Shown here piece by piece: positions 1 through 15,848 of a stretch of 64,000 nt of DNA. The position numbers and the translations under genes are program-made. Position 1 is the stretch's first letter. Every line of letters begins with the position of its first letter. Origin of the DNA: Dermanyssus gallinae. Taxonomy: Eukaryota > Arthropoda > Arachnida > Mesostigmata > Dermanyssidae. Below the pieces are notes generated by a model that worked only from the letters and a program-made list of their open reading frames with translations, was not told the origin of the DNA and made no database searches. Location: contig QVRM01005948.1 of the NCBI GenBank assembly GCA_003439945.1, positions 417,001 to 481,000 on the forward strand, given 5' to 3'.

Positions 1-590
1 ACCTGCTGTCTTTCTTTGTCTTCGAAACCCTGAAGGAAAAACTCGCATTTAGAGGGGTTGGGCTGCAGCCCGCTCCATTGCTCAAACGCTCTAAGATTCT
101 TGATGTTTCAGAATAACACCGAAGGATCATTGTCAAGAAGGGTCCCATCGTCGAGGTAGAGCGGAGGGAACCTGCATGTCACTTGATTTTAGTCTCATCG
201 AACATCAGGGGAGTCGACCTGCTATACGCCTGGTGCATCATTGGATAGAAAGCCGTGGCGCGCTTGGAAACCTCTGTTAAAGGGCGCTCCCGTTTGTTTA
301 TGTTGCAAACAATTTTAAAATCTAATTTTAAGAGGCAACATTTCTTGTTGTTCGCGAGCTGTGATAGCATCTAGTTTTCCCATCTGCCGTGGCTACAGGT
401 AGTTTTTCACATTGACCTGGTGAAGCAGGGTTTTTGTGGCCAATCTACGCAGAGTGCAGCCAATGGCTATGTGTCGCTATTCCTCTGTTTTCTTTTTCAG
501 GGCTATGAGCCACCCGCCAAATATGACGCTTCTCATGACCTTCGGAACTTGCCCATTAAGTATGATGTCGCATACCTTGGTGTTTCCAGC
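1..590 (-). pseudogene. Non-LTR reverse transcriptase remnant, YLDDG family (R2-superfamily-like), cut by the window edge
   Basis: Read on the minus strand, this is a decayed RT domain. From high to low coordinates it shows a fingers block (FGGWLIALKKK, then a stretch ending GCTLRRLATK near 430-500), motif A (KLDF near 330), a helix with MMHQAYS near 220-240, and the active-site motif YLDDG at 144-158 followed by NPSKCEFF. The normal order is kept, but the QQGDPLGP block expected between MMHQAY and YLDDG is missing, and several stops and frame changes separate the pieces. The same blocks in the same order occur at 47.7-48.3 kb (CSSTLRRIAAK, KLDFQNA, YIMQAY, QQGDPLGP, WYLDDG), so the two copies belong to one family. 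The RT would copy its own RNA at a nicked genomic target. Clade assignment is inferred; the RT identity is firm. Confidence 0.75.

Positions 591-3285
<2,695 letters not shown>

Positions 3286-3378
<93 letters not shown>
3286..3378. repeat. (TA)n microsatellite at the 5' edge of a LINE remnant
   Basis: About 45 TA units with one phase slip near 3346. It directly precedes the truncated RT coding sequence, so it probably marks the 5' truncation or insertion junction of that element. Confidence 0.95.
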
Positions 3379-3381
<3 letters not shown>

Positions 3382-3915
3382 ACAACAAATTGTGAGGTCT
3401 AATTGCAATTTTTACATAAAGCTTTATAACAGTTTAGTTGTTCCTAAGTTTACGTATTGTTGTGAGGTTTGGCGGCCTTATTTAGGCAAATACATTGAAG
3501 CAATGGAGCGTGTACAGAGGAAGTTTATTCGTCGTGTCTCAATAAGGTGTAACGTTGCTAAAAGTTCCCTTGTAATAAGCCCTATTGCGGAGCTGCAGTC
3601 CAGAGCGGACTATCGCATGTACAATCGAATTATAAATTCATCAAATTCATCTAAATTTTTTACAATTTGCGTGAACAATCTTAGAAGCGGTAACACCATC
3701 TCGTCTAAACAAATTGCAAAGACGGATCGCGTGAATAACATGTTTTCGTGGCGGATGGCTAGGGCACTGGGAACTTAAAATACTTGCGGTGCATATGTGG
3801 GCACACAAGTAACTCGACTGTCCTATGACTCTAGGTAATAGTTTGTGAAATGCAAATATTGTAATATGTTCCCTTTAACAAAATAAAGGTGCGTTTGAAT
3901 TGAATTGAATTAATA
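3379..3915 (+). pseudogene. CR1/L2-like LINE, 5'-truncated: RT C-terminus, 3'UTR and (GAATT)n tail
   Basis: The open frame 3392-3778 (128 residues) is the part of a LINE ORF2 that lies after the RT palm: it has LYNSLVVPKFTYCCEVW, then MERVQRKFIRRV and a Cys-containing RCNV segment, the pattern seen downstream of the YADD motif in CR1/L2/Jockey-group proteins. There is no YADD, palm or endonuclease here, so the copy is strongly 5' truncated, as usual for target-primed integration. After the stop, a ~110 bp 3'UTR ends in AATAAAGG followed by GAATT repeats (3893-3912), a tail type used by such LINEs. A second 3' copy lies at 15849-16046 and a related RT at 54.8-55.65 kb. Confidence 0.8.
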
Positions 3916-5989
<2,074 letters not shown>

Positions 5990-6184
5990 TTTTTTTTCAG
6001 GCTGACCGTTAGCCGTTTAACGTCCACTAGACTGATTTTGCATTGCTTCGTAAGACAGACCCCATAAGCACAAAAATTCAACGGTGGGGCTTAAGCCCGT
6101 GCGTGCGTGAGCCGGCGCCCCATATGTGCTTCCCTCGGTTGCGACGCGCACGAGAATGCACCCACCACGCCATTAAGCTCGACA
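5990..6184 (-). mobile_element. tRNA-derived SINE, copy A (nearly full length, decayed)
   Basis: On the minus strand it starts with GTCGAGC, has a degraded A box region (ATGGCGTGGTGGG), a degraded B box (GGGCTTAAGCCCC near 6087-6099, standard GGTTCGANNCC), then the family body and the 3' end GGCTAACGGTCAGCC followed by an A run. It matches the other copies block by block (10741, 18792, 44111, 52849). Such elements are transcribed by RNA polymerase III from their internal boxes and mobilised by a LINE. The mutated B box suggests an old copy. Confidence 0.75.
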
Positions 6185-6700
6185 GTCTTCTACCGTCTGG
6201 AAGCAATGGAACCTGTTATTACAGAAGTCAATTGCGTAGAAGGAGAATGGATATGCAGGAAGAATGCAGGAAATACTCACGAGTTACCTCTCTGTACGAG
6301 TTTTGTCCGTTGATGTTTGAGACTATGAAAGGTCCCGGCGAATTCGAGGTCGCCAGAGTCAGAGGCTAATATTGCCTGATATAAAACGGGAAAATACTAA
6401 ATCTGTTAGAGGAACATAATTAACTGAACTAACCGCGGATTAGATGACATAATCTCTAAGTTCGCCAGGAGATAATTGTGTAGTCCAAATAGTAGTTATT
6501 CTAATGATTATCACAATGACACGAGGAAAGTAAAACCAATGCAGTGTGCAAGAAGAGAAGAAATTTGGTTGGTGCAATCTTCTACCTATACAGACTTACA
6601 GAGGAATCGGTTCAACAGGACTCCGCCAGCTTAAACGCTCATGGCGTGTGGCCCTCACAGGGTGGTTCTGTAGATCGACTCTTCAGTTTTCTGCGTTAGA
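6185..6700. other. No gene recognised
   Basis: Short overlapping frames only. No motif or repeat that I can name. Confidence 0.55.
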
Positions 6701-6990
6701 TGACAAAAGCTAGGGCAAATAGCGGCAAATTGCAAAAATAAGGTATCTTGCAAACACTGCGGGAAACCCGGTCATCTTGCGGCAGATTGCAACTTTGTAT
6801 AAACTGCAAAGATCTTTATACTTTAAACTATTCGTTGTGTCAAAACAGTGCGTGCGAAATTGAAAAACGCAAGACCATAATAAAATGTAAATTTATACAA
6901 CAACTTAGCACAGAACCCCAATGCTACCAATTACCCCCCTCCCTCCAATTTCCTAATGTTACATCTGTCAAACGTAGTCAACCTAACTAG
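6701..6990 (+). pseudogene. Gag-like ORF1 relic with CCHC zinc knuckles (LINE)
   Basis: At 6749-6790 one frame reads CKHCGKPGHLAADC, a perfect C-x2-C-x4-H-x4-C zinc knuckle. Immediately downstream another frame reads CINCKDLYTLNYSLC and then a basic EIEKRKTI stretch, which resembles the last knuckle (C-x2-C-G-x-H type) and following helix of LINE ORF1 proteins such as the one at 46.1-46.3 kb. The two halves lie in different frames, so there is at least one indel, and no N-terminal part is recognisable. ORF1 proteins of I/Jockey-group LINEs bind the element RNA in the RNP. The relic is short; the knuckle is certain as a motif, the element type is inferred. Confidence 0.6.
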
Positions 6991-8095
6991 TTAACAGTAA
7001 TTTTCTTTCCAGGACGGATATGCCCACTTCGATAACGTCGGCAATGTCTGATGCGATGACACCGCATTACAGCGGGCATTGAGATCTGTAGTGGTCGAAT
7101 CTTCGTCTGATGCTGAAATTTGAATATATCGGGCAAGAGTGACTGTTATTTAAGCCGCTGTGATGCAATCGTATCTATGGACTAGTTAACCGCGGCGGCC
7201 TATAGCTACGACGATTAGCTAATGTCCATTGAGCGAAAATAAATTAATGGTACCGCTAGATGAGTTTCGATTTTTATGCAACAAGTAGACCTTCGCGTAT
7301 TTAGAATGTTACAAAACGGAGCCCGGCCAGGCCAACAGAAGATCGTGGAAATTCGAGATTACCCTAGACCGGTGAGTACAGCATTTAAACAGCTTTTTCG
7401 ACCTTGCAGGCTTATTCTGTCGATTTGTGAAGGGCTTTTGATTGGTAGCAGCCCCGCTCAGCTTACGTTCCAAAAAGAACGCACTGTCGGCCTAGAAGCC
7501 ATGCTGATAAAGGTGGCGGACAATAAAAAGAAAATAATACGCTAAATAATTTATATACTGTCACCAGCAACTGACGAATCAGGACGCGCTCGCCTTTCAG
7601 TTTGGGCGCCCGCAAGTCCACTAGTCTGGAATCTTCTTAAATTTTGTGTCGCTACGCGAATTGACGCGAAGCAATTCTTGGAGCATCTAGAAAAGTTTAC
7701 CTCCAACCCTGCCAAATCTAGCGTGAAATCTTGAGCGTTACTCTGCTGCTTGGTCCATGAAAAGATAGACCGCCATCTTGCTTCAAGACATGCTATTAGG
7801 AACAGGGCTGTAGCTAGGACTACAGGCAGGGTGCGTAGCAGGACCCAGGATTACAAAATTTTGAGCAGGGTGAAGTAAACACCCGTCGACAGCAGCGGTT
7901 GGAGGCCGTGTCAACATTAGACCGTCTTATTCTGTCAATTTGTCAAGACTTGTGCACTTTGCTCTTTTGAAGAGATCTACTAAGCTCACGCCTTGAGAGT
8001 AACTTACAGTTTATATGAAGCGAGGAGTGCACAACCAAATTCTTGGCGCTAAAGAAAGAGTTGACAACCGGGTCTGTCTTAATCAATTGTAATTG
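6991..8095. other. No gene recognised
   Basis: Contains an 89-codon open frame at 7276-7545 (plus) with no motif that I recognise. It could be further decayed LINE sequence following the zinc-knuckle relic, but I cannot show it. Short resemblance between about 7406-7436 and 7924-7954 (CTTATTCTGTC blocks) hints at an old internal duplication. Confidence 0.45.
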
Positions 8096-8123
8096 CGGGC
8101 ATCAGACCTCGGTCTGATGCCCG
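8096..8123. repeat. Perfect 13 bp inverted repeat (hairpin) beside (TA)n
   Basis: Arms CGGGCATCAGACC and GGTCTGATGCCCG are separated by 2 bp and followed at once by a short TA run (8123-8138). The stem is GC-rich and perfect. In this eukaryotic context it is not a rho-independent terminator; it may be an extruded palindrome or a relic of a mobile-element end. Confidence 0.85.
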
Positions 8124-10740
8124 ATATATATATATATACGGATCCTAATAGTCAGAAAGAAAAACCCAATCGACAGTACGACACGAAAAAGCATTTTTGT
8201 CTAGCTCTAGGGTTCTGCCAGGGGCGGCAGCGGCTGTCATAAACAAGTCCACGTCCCAGGCCATGCAAGAAACGGACGAACAGGAGCAGGTCTCAAAGCG
8301 AGCACTTGTTACCTTTTGGCTGCTTTAATATGAGTTACTAGACGCGGTCAAACAGCTTAGGGACGCTGCGATAGCAGACCCGTTGTTCTGCCACAGGCTC
8401 AAAAATGAAGGTGCTTGAGATTTTAGCACGAGGTCTAAAGATTTTTGAGATTTAGCTGAGGTCACGACGGCGAAAAGTTGAAGGGAACTCAATCCTGATC
8501 AACACACGGGAAAGCAAGCCTATACTTATTAAGTATGAGGTGGTTAGCTTTTTCGCAAACGCTGTACAAAAAAATTGCCCGACTTAGCATAAGAATCAGG
8601 TTACAAGGCTTCGTCAGCTGAAGAACGATGTTGTGCGTTTTGTTTATAAAAAAATAAAAAGTCAGACAAGACCCAGGCTTAAAGCCCCAGTAAAAGGTGA
8701 CCTCAAAACAACACTGGATGCCTCCGCACGAAAAAAAACTAGTATTATGAAAAATCGCAGGGGCAACAAAACTCGATTCCGAAAGACACGTTAAGAAATA
8801 TTTTAAAGAGTGGGAAAAAAGGTAGAATAAGTGCAATGCAGCTGGCGGGAGCTAGTTTTAAGAGAACGAAGACACATTAGGAGAATAAATAAATATTATT
8901 TTTTATGAATGTGTATGACAACTTTTCAATCGGTTAAGTGTCGAATCTGGGAATAGGCCAGAACCGTGGTAACTAGACAGACTAACGAGTGATGGCCAAA
9001 AGCAGGGGCGCTCCACTCCGAGGTTCAGTTATGTTGCCTACCTTTGGATTCATTGGGATTGTTCATACCTATGGATTTCAGCGGAGAACATCCAAGAATC
9101 AAGTCCCACACTGCCCGAAATGGGATGTGAGGTTCTCTAATTGTAGATATAGTGCGTAATTGCATCTATCCCTCCTCCGCCAAAAAATATGTGTGTTGTC
9201 ACTATACAATAGGAAGGTCAACAAGCAAACGGTTATTAGAAAAAATCAAGGTTACTGTTGACTGGAAATTGGGAAAACAAGTTCCCTCCCGTCTACGCAT
9301 TACGCACTGTGTCAAGATCGAACCGGCGGCTCGTAGCATTAGAGTAGCGCTCATTTTCATCACACCGTCCTAGCAACATAAGCGCGTTTACCCGACGTGT
9401 TGACATCTATTATATCTACAGGTTTATAATAAACAAATGTTGGCCAACAAATACAATCTTGACTGGGAGTAGTTTTCATAAGATATAATCATTTGTCAAC
9501 GTGTTTCTATTTGAACGCCTTCGTTAGCTTTGAATAGGAAATTCAAATTTAATTTGTTTCAGATTCGAATGGGTTCGACTCAATCAAATAGGGTGTACGA
9601 CGTCGCAAAAGCTTCGTGCTAGATTCACCCCGTGATTAGTCGTGATGACATGATCTCGGATCTAGCAGCAGCAGTGTTGAAACTGCAGTTTCTGGGCGAT
9701 ACGCGGGGAAATGCACTTATTGTTGGTGACTTTTCGCCATTGTTTAGTGCTCCGACCTCTTTCTTTCTCTCTCTCTCTCTCTCTATCTAGAGGAATAATA
9801 TGCTCACATTTGACCTCTCTCTCTCCCTTTTTCTCTCTCGCGGACCAGCAGCCATTAACTTTGTTTCGGCCATTCCTGGCGTTTTTGAGTGAGGAGTGGG
9901 CGCAGCGACGACTAGAAAGGGACTCCGCTCAGCCCCAGTGGCAGGCGCTTAACGGCAGGCTTTCGCTCTGAGCGAGCTGCTGATCCCGCAAGGGGCAAGG
10001 CCAAGCAGAGCGAGAAGAACTGAGAGTATGATCAGGCGTAAGGTTGTAAGATCGCTGTTCTCGGATGTGGACAAACCGGCAGTCACTCAACGACGCTGCT
10101 GCTGCTGCTAAATCGACCAAGAAGATTTGCCATCGTTGACGTCGACACTGTCGTCGCCGTTGTCGCTACTTGACGTCCCAGGGGTACTATGCGCTTCACA
10201 CCGTACGTTTATGACAGCAAGCGATGCTTAGTGTCGTTTTTATTCGCCTGTTCCACTTGAGCCACGCCCCTCGTGCCCCTCATTTGCCCTCCCTTCCCCT
10301 CCTCCCTAATCTCGTTCTGACACCTCCCTCACCCCCCCCCCCCCCACCTGTCGTTCTTCACGTCGAGTGAGAGCGAAATTCAAATGTCCATGAAAATCCT
10401 GACGTGGTTCGTTTTCTTTCTCGGGAGAACTTTGCAAACCGCTTTGCAAAAAGTGTCAACAACATTGTGCTGTCGGTGCCGCCGTGGCTAGCCGATTCAA
10501 CGGACGATTCGATCGTTCTAAACGTCCGCCAGTCGAAGTGGTCTTCGGCGCATACGTGCAGGCCGGGGCAGCGACAGCGACAGCGCGGCCAGCTTTGGAC
10601 TCACTGGAGCGCGATGAAGATCCTCGAGCGACACCAGAAATCGTCGCGACACGCGGGACTTCGTCGCGAAAACAAAAATCTCCACTAATGTACGGCCATC
10701 AAGCGTTTCTGCCTGGCGATATCTCTGTCCAAAACACATG
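8124..10740. other. No gene recognised; CT-rich runs near 9759-9840 and a C run near 10332
   Basis: Around 8250-8420 there is a frame with LLDAVKQLRDAAIADPLF that might be decayed ORF1-type coding sequence, but it is isolated and I cannot assign it. (CT)n stretches lie at about 9759-9786 and 9811-9838, a short (GCT)n run near 10095, and a poly-C run near 10331-10346. Confidence 0.5.
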
Positions 10741-10911
10741 TCGAGCCCAGTAATGGCGTGGTTGCTTAAGTCTGCGCCTCGCGACCGGAGGAGACACTAG
10801 ATAGATGCGCGGGTTCGAGCCCCACCGTTGCACCGATTTGTATTTATAGGGGTCCGTCTATAAAGCAATGTGAAAAACAGTACCGTGGACGTTAAATCTT
10901 GGCTGAGGGCA
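10741..10911 (+). mobile_element. tRNA-derived SINE, copy B
   Basis: Begins TCGAGCCCAGTAATGGCGTGG (A box region TGGCGTGGTTGC), has a canonical B box GGGTTCGAGCCCC at 10811-10823, then the body CACCGTTGCACCGATTTG, TATTTATAGG and CGTGGACGTTAAATCTTGG, ending in GGCTGAGGGC where the terminal hairpin is cut short. Intact Pol III boxes make this one of the better preserved heads of the family. Confidence 0.82.
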
Positions 10912-12689
10912 TGTACGATGTCTGTAGTGTGAGCGTAATTTGCTACTATCGAGTACGGTTACATACGGTAGAGGCGTTCCTCTTTTGACAGCATGTGTGC
11001 GTTTGTATGTATGTATGTGCATATCTACGCTTTGTTTAAATATACATTCATATACATGAATACTGTCGTAAAGATGGGCGTATACTATAGTATAAATAAA
11101 GCACACAGACACAAAACGCTTAATGTTGTCCCTCCCCTTCAACCTCCTTCTACATAAGCAAGCACTAAATGTAATACAATTACGAAATCACGTACTCGAC
11201 ATGTTCCAGTTCAAATTTCCACTAAAAACAGGTGTCTCGCAACTTTCTGAAAAGAGAAAAAATCTTTTAAAGTACTCTGTAATTTGGTGTTGTTGTAAGT
11301 CTTTGGGTTCACCGAGTAGTAAACGTTTTTTTTTCTAAGTTCTTTTATAAAATACTCTCTACTTATATTAAAATGGCAAAAATCGGTCAGAACGACAGCG
11401 ACAACATCATGGCTATATCACATTGAAGCACAATCGTACCGCTATTAGTCTGTCGCTGCCTGGACATTTGGAAAACGAATGCCACAATGCTCATAGTAAT
11501 GTTGATCATGGTGGAGGATAAGGCGTGTACTTTACGCAGTGGCTAGTGACAGAAAACGTAGTAACGGATGCGTGTATGTATGCAAGGGAATCATCTTAAT
11601 TCCCTTCAATCGATGTGCAGGTGTTTGGGTACCTGTGTGTAGCTTCGTTTATGTGGGAGATGGCGGGAAAGGCAGAGAGTTTGCGCGCGCCTATATACCA
11701 TTGCAACTGTTGACAGTTGAAGACCCGAACGGGAATGGGTGGGAACGTGGGCAACTGCCCACGAAATAAGGCTGTGGCTAGTTCGCCTGCCCCAAACCTT
11801 ATCCGTGCTCTTTTACTGGCGATCTCGTGTACTGGGCGTCTCGTGGAGAGCCGCTCGGCTCGACGCTTTTTGGCCAGCCAGTGGTAATGGTGGTGGGGGT
11901 GGTCAGACGGAAGTGATATAGAGACACTGCTATGCCGCCTTAGAGCAAACCGAATTAGAATTTGTATTAAAGCACAGGCCATCAAACAGCTACTCAACAT
12001 ATTAGAGAAAAAAGAAGCAGGTAAGCAGCGGTGGCCTTAGAGCTGTATGTAGTAGGATACGGAACTCATATTGGAGGCAAGTGAGCAAGTTATATTAATA
12101 TAAGCGGCATCGAGGACCCGCTTGTCGGTGGCGGGTTATCACCGGGAGGCTGCCAGTAGTATGATGGCGATTTAGCAGTGCAGAACCCGGTTGTCTGCAG
12201 CTTCTTGACCGACGGCCCTTCGAGCTCACCTAGCAGAGTCGAAGGCGTTTCGTTTCCGTGCGCACTTAAAATGAAATAAGCCAAGCAATTGTTAATAAAT
12301 TGATCTTAATATATGGCTCTGATGAACCGATAGGGTTGCGCTAGTGTACCAGCCGAGAAAGCGAAGCGCTATACAGGCTTAGTCGGAAACAAAATAGTTT
12401 CGAAAAATCGCCTTTTTATGAATAAAGAGCTCACTTGGAGTGTTTGTTAACTAATCCACGAAACTTGCACTTTGCGCAACCTCTAATAAGGAGCTATTAG
12501 CCTCTTTAAATATATACGCTATATTCAGAATTCATGCTCCTAGCTACCTAGATTTGCTCGACATGAAGCGATCGGTACAGACTAGGTCACAGACGTATAT
12601 AAAGTGCGTTGCCAGAAAATTAACAACTCATGTTTTTTGGTGATATTTCGGCTAGATTTATTTGATTGGCTTGAAATTTTAAGGACATG
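10912..12689. other. No gene recognised
   Basis: Several open frames of 60-134 codons overlap on both strands (11123-11338, 11539-12000) without domains. They are most likely chance frames in moderately GC-rich DNA. Nothing repetitive that matches elsewhere in the window. Confidence 0.5.
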
Positions 12690-12700
12690 ACATAGATGAC

Positions 12701-12817
12701 AAACCACGAGTATGGTGTTAATTTCGCAATTGGTTCGTACAATGCAATCCCACAATCGGTTCATACAAAAAATAAAAAAGTGTGAAAAAACAGTATTGCA
12801 AAATATTAACAACAATA
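12701..12817. repeat. Left terminal inverted repeat of the Tc1-like element
   Basis: Pairs with 13937-14037 in inverted orientation. It differs by about 16 extra bases: CAATTGGTTCGTACAA is present here in addition to CAATCGGTTCATACAA, i.e. a near-duplicate of the same motif. Such repeated motifs inside inverted repeats are the usual form of transposase binding sites in IR/DR-type Tc1 elements. Confidence 0.88.
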
Positions 12818-12882
12818 TCGCCTTATGGAGTATACGTTTCTTAGCAGGGCTGTATGACTTATTTGATACTACATATTCTATT

Positions 12883-13761
12883 CTAGAAACTGGTTTTTCG
12901 TCTCTTTTTCTGAATCAAATCGTAAACTCGGTCGTCTTTCGTGGAATTAATGTGCTGTTGTAATTACGAAAGTGGAATATCAGTCCATGCTTGCTGGACA
13001 GCTTCTTGGAGATCCGAAAAATTATCATATTGTCGACCATTTGCTTAGATCTGCTTCACTAAATGTCCCTAAAGATTTTTGATGGGATTCAGGTCTTAAC
13101 TCAATGCCGGCCAATCAATAAGTGACACTCCTTGTTCTTGAAAAAAGGCTATAGTGCTAGCCACAATCGCGACTAGATCAGACTTCCCTTTATATCCAAA
13201 CGCGCCCCAATATTTCACAGATGAGCCACTGGCCACACGTTTCAAAAACCATTTAGGTTCCTTCCGTAAGTCGTGCCAATAGTACTGATAGCCGTCAGGG
13301 CCATCGAGATTAAATTTATTTTCATCCGAGAAGACGATGTTATTCCACTCGTTAACCCAAGTTTGGTATCTATGCGAAAATTCACGCCGTGTGTCAATGT
13401 GCTTCAATTGCAGTCGCGGCGTAAGCTTCCTTTTCGCGTATCGCACGTTTTTGTCAGAACTTAACACTCGGTACACTATGGATCTGTGCACTTGCACTCC
13501 CAAAGTGGTCCTGATCCTGGAAGAAGACATTTGGTCATGAGAAGCCAACTGTATGATCCTACGCCGATCTCGAATAGTCAAAACTGGCTTACGCCTACTG
13601 TTACATCTGCACCTTTGGTTCACTCCAGGGTGTAAGAATCTGCTGATGGTGCTCTTATGCCATCTTAATCTGGTTGCTATAGCAGTTACTGTATGACCGA
13701 GCTCAGCATGTGCCTCAATTATTGTCTTTTCGTTATCCGAGAGATCCTTTGCACGACCCAT
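12883..13761 (-). pseudogene. Tc1-like transposase, inactivated
   Basis: The minus frame opens with MGRAKDLSDNEK and carries the N-terminal paired-type helix-turn-helix (about residues 8-42, ending HKSTISRFL) and a second DNA-binding region (TIRDRRRIIQLASHD, about 61-75). The first catalytic Asp is present in VFSDENKF followed by LDGPDGYQYYW. After GKSDLVAIVAS the sequence jumps straight to FFQEQGVSLIDWPALS, so a segment of about 40 residues carrying the second catalytic Asp (the QQDNAP block of the family) is deleted. The third catalytic block reads ALS-stop-DLNPIKN, where the family has PDLNPIEN: the Pro codon is a stop and the catalytic Glu is Lys. Two or three more stops follow, and the recognisable C-terminus ends near 12883. 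Known: Tc1 transposases use a DDE triad. Seen: one of three residues remains. Confidence 0.88.
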
Positions 13762-13936
13762 GGTTTAAACAAAATTGTCGTCGTAAGTTCGGAACAACGA
13801 CTGAGCTGTAGAATATTTTGCAGCTATATAACGATTGATTTAGCTAGACAATATTCCTGACATTTGATCCCCGGGATCGTATATCAGCTGTAGTATCGAC
13901 TATCCTTTACAAACAAGAGCTGTGTTGATAGCATGT

Positions 13937-14037
13937 TATTGTTGCTAATATTTTGCAACACTGTTTTTGACACTTTTTTATTTTTTGTATGAACCGATTG
14001 TGAGATTGCAACGAACTTAACACAATACTCGTGGTTT
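13937..14037. repeat. Right terminal inverted repeat of the Tc1-like element
   Basis: Reverse complement of the left repeat, without the extra motif copy. High similarity along ~100 bp, with a handful of substitutions, indicates the two ends diverged only modestly since insertion. Confidence 0.88.
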
Positions 14038-14053
14038 TATAACTATTGTTTCT

Positions 14054-14097
14054 ACGTATAAGGTGTACAATATCTACATATTGTTTATCTTATACGT
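14054..14097. repeat. Imperfect palindrome just outside the Tc1-like element
   Basis: ACGTATAAG at the left and CTTATACGT at the right form a perfect 9 bp outer stem; ACAATAT and ATATTGT form an inner stem around CTAC. It lies within 20 bp of the right inverted repeat and may be part of the true terminus or a separate small hairpin. Confidence 0.7.
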
Positions 14098-14099
14098 AC

Positions 14100-15848
14100 A
14101 ACAATATTGCACACATGCTCAGAAAGACACGTACAGGTTCCTCTTGTCACTGCCACGGATCTCTTGCAGTCGTCTTTGATGATTCTCCACGTGCGTTCGA
14201 GGTATAACGTAGTTCGGATCTCTGTCTGGTCTATTGAGGATTATGAGCCGTCATTACATGAAACAGCAGCTGATGCCGTCCGGTCTCATCTGAAAGACCG
14301 CACACGAGAATTGAACGTAGATAATGAGCGCTTTGGTCGTTGTGCTACGTGTCTGAAAGCTCGTTGCCTCGGGCGCCGCGTTGTACCCTGTTGTGTGTTC
14401 GATGCGTACTAAAATCCTACTCACGAAGATGACCTGCGATGGATTACAAGTTGGCTACGCAAAGGAACAGTATGCGTGACCTGCATTTCTGACAAAGATA
14501 AAAGAAATACGCGAAAAGAGCCTCAAGCCAGTCGCATAGCGCGCTAACTAGCATGTCCCGCAGTATGTTCCGTTATTAGGCCCCGAGCTCACATTTTACG
14601 AAAAACGTGCACATTGACTTATGTGCACGTGTCTACAATCTACACATGTACAAGGGTGCCTCAAGGCCTAATTACAGTCAAGGCGAATACTACGTCGTAG
14701 ACGACGCACAGATAATTCCACCATAGTGGGAGAAAATCATTAAGCAGCTACGCTACCGGCGACAAACCAAGGAAGGCCCATTTGCGTTTGTCTCAATTTA
14801 TAATGGGAAGACTTGATGTGCTGTTGGTGTTGACTCTTTAGTGAAACCTATTTTGCTTTTTCGGGTGATAGCTTCTAACAATGAAAACACAATAAAATAT
14901 TGTAGATTCCGTTTAGCTTTAAGATGACAGTGACCTTCTGTCGTTCATCTGGCACGTTTCATAATAGGAGATACAAAACAAACAGAACATTTAAACCAGC
15001 TCTATTTCTCACTCGATACGTCAGAAGGGTTTCGATAGTTGCTTCGAGTCTTCTTAAGACCTAAGCTCTAAAGCACGTGTCTCATTTTCTCAGGTTGTTA
15101 TTGAAGTACGCATTATTTAACCAGTAGCTGTCCTCCTGCTTCAGCTCCATTGTTTAGACCTAGGCAGAACCCTGAAACTTTAAATATTATTATCATTGAT
15201 AAGTTATTCTCTCTGCGGACTCTAATTGCGGAACCACTTAACTTGCCTTTGATACGCTTAGCTGGTGACGGTTTACCCGCTGTCTAAATATCAATAAATC
15301 ATTTACCCGCCGATCTAACTATCATTATATAACTGAACCATAGAAGTAGAACAGTCACCCGTCATAACCTTCTTGAGGCAACTGTCGCCGCCCAGGACGA
15401 TGATGTGAGCCGAACTAGTGAGCCAAATTGGGCGTTGGCAAAGGCCGACAGTGGCTGCTGCCTGAAAAAAGCGAGACGGCAATCTGGGTTTTCAAGCGAC
15501 AACTAGATCCTAAGACACACCTAGTATTCAGAATTTCTGACGCATTGCTTCGGTGGTAGGCGTAGTATTTATGTAGATAGGGAACCAGTTTACAGGTCTT
15601 CTCCAATATCCTGCAGGAAAGACAGCCAGCTGCTGGAACCCCCGCATATCATAAAGTTCGCCCTGGTGAAATGCCTCCGCGAGGAGCGCAATATCAATCA
15701 ACGTGATGTCATCACTTATTATGTAATCACGTGCAAGATATCTAAATTGCCTCACAATTCCTGCTAAGCTCGATTTCAACCCTCATGCAACACGATTTGT
15801 CAAATATTCGGTAGTTTTAATCAATAAATTATTTAGATATTTTATTGT
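14100..15848. other. No gene recognised
   Basis: A 101-codon open frame at 14107-14412 (plus) has two CxxC-like pairs but no family I recognise. The 83-codon minus frame at 15528-15779 also lacks a known domain. A short direct repeat (TTTACCCGC with TCTAA) lies at about 15269-15330. Confidence 0.5.

Larger units (their letters stand above)
12690..14050 (-). mobile_element. Tc1-like DNA transposon, defective, with ~100 bp terminal inverted repeats
   Basis: A left inverted repeat (12701-12817) and right inverted repeat (13937-14037) flank a minus-strand transposase relic, for a total of about 1.34 kb, a normal Tc1 length. The arms share AAACCACGAGTAT at the outer end and CACAATCGGTTCATAC plus AAAAATAAAAAAGTGT inside. 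A TA target duplication is not obvious at the apparent ends; weaker similarity extends about 11 bp further out, so the exact termini are uncertain. Cut-and-paste transposition is not expected from this copy because its transposase is broken, but the ends could be used in trans. Confidence 0.88.

Noticed and set aside
8096..8123. Rho-independent terminator
   Set aside because: It has the stem but the window is eukaryotic, with no gene upstream and a TA rather than T tract after it.
14107..14412. Novel small protein with Cys pairs
   Set aside because: Single short frame without recognised domain, codon pattern or neighbours; consistent with chance.
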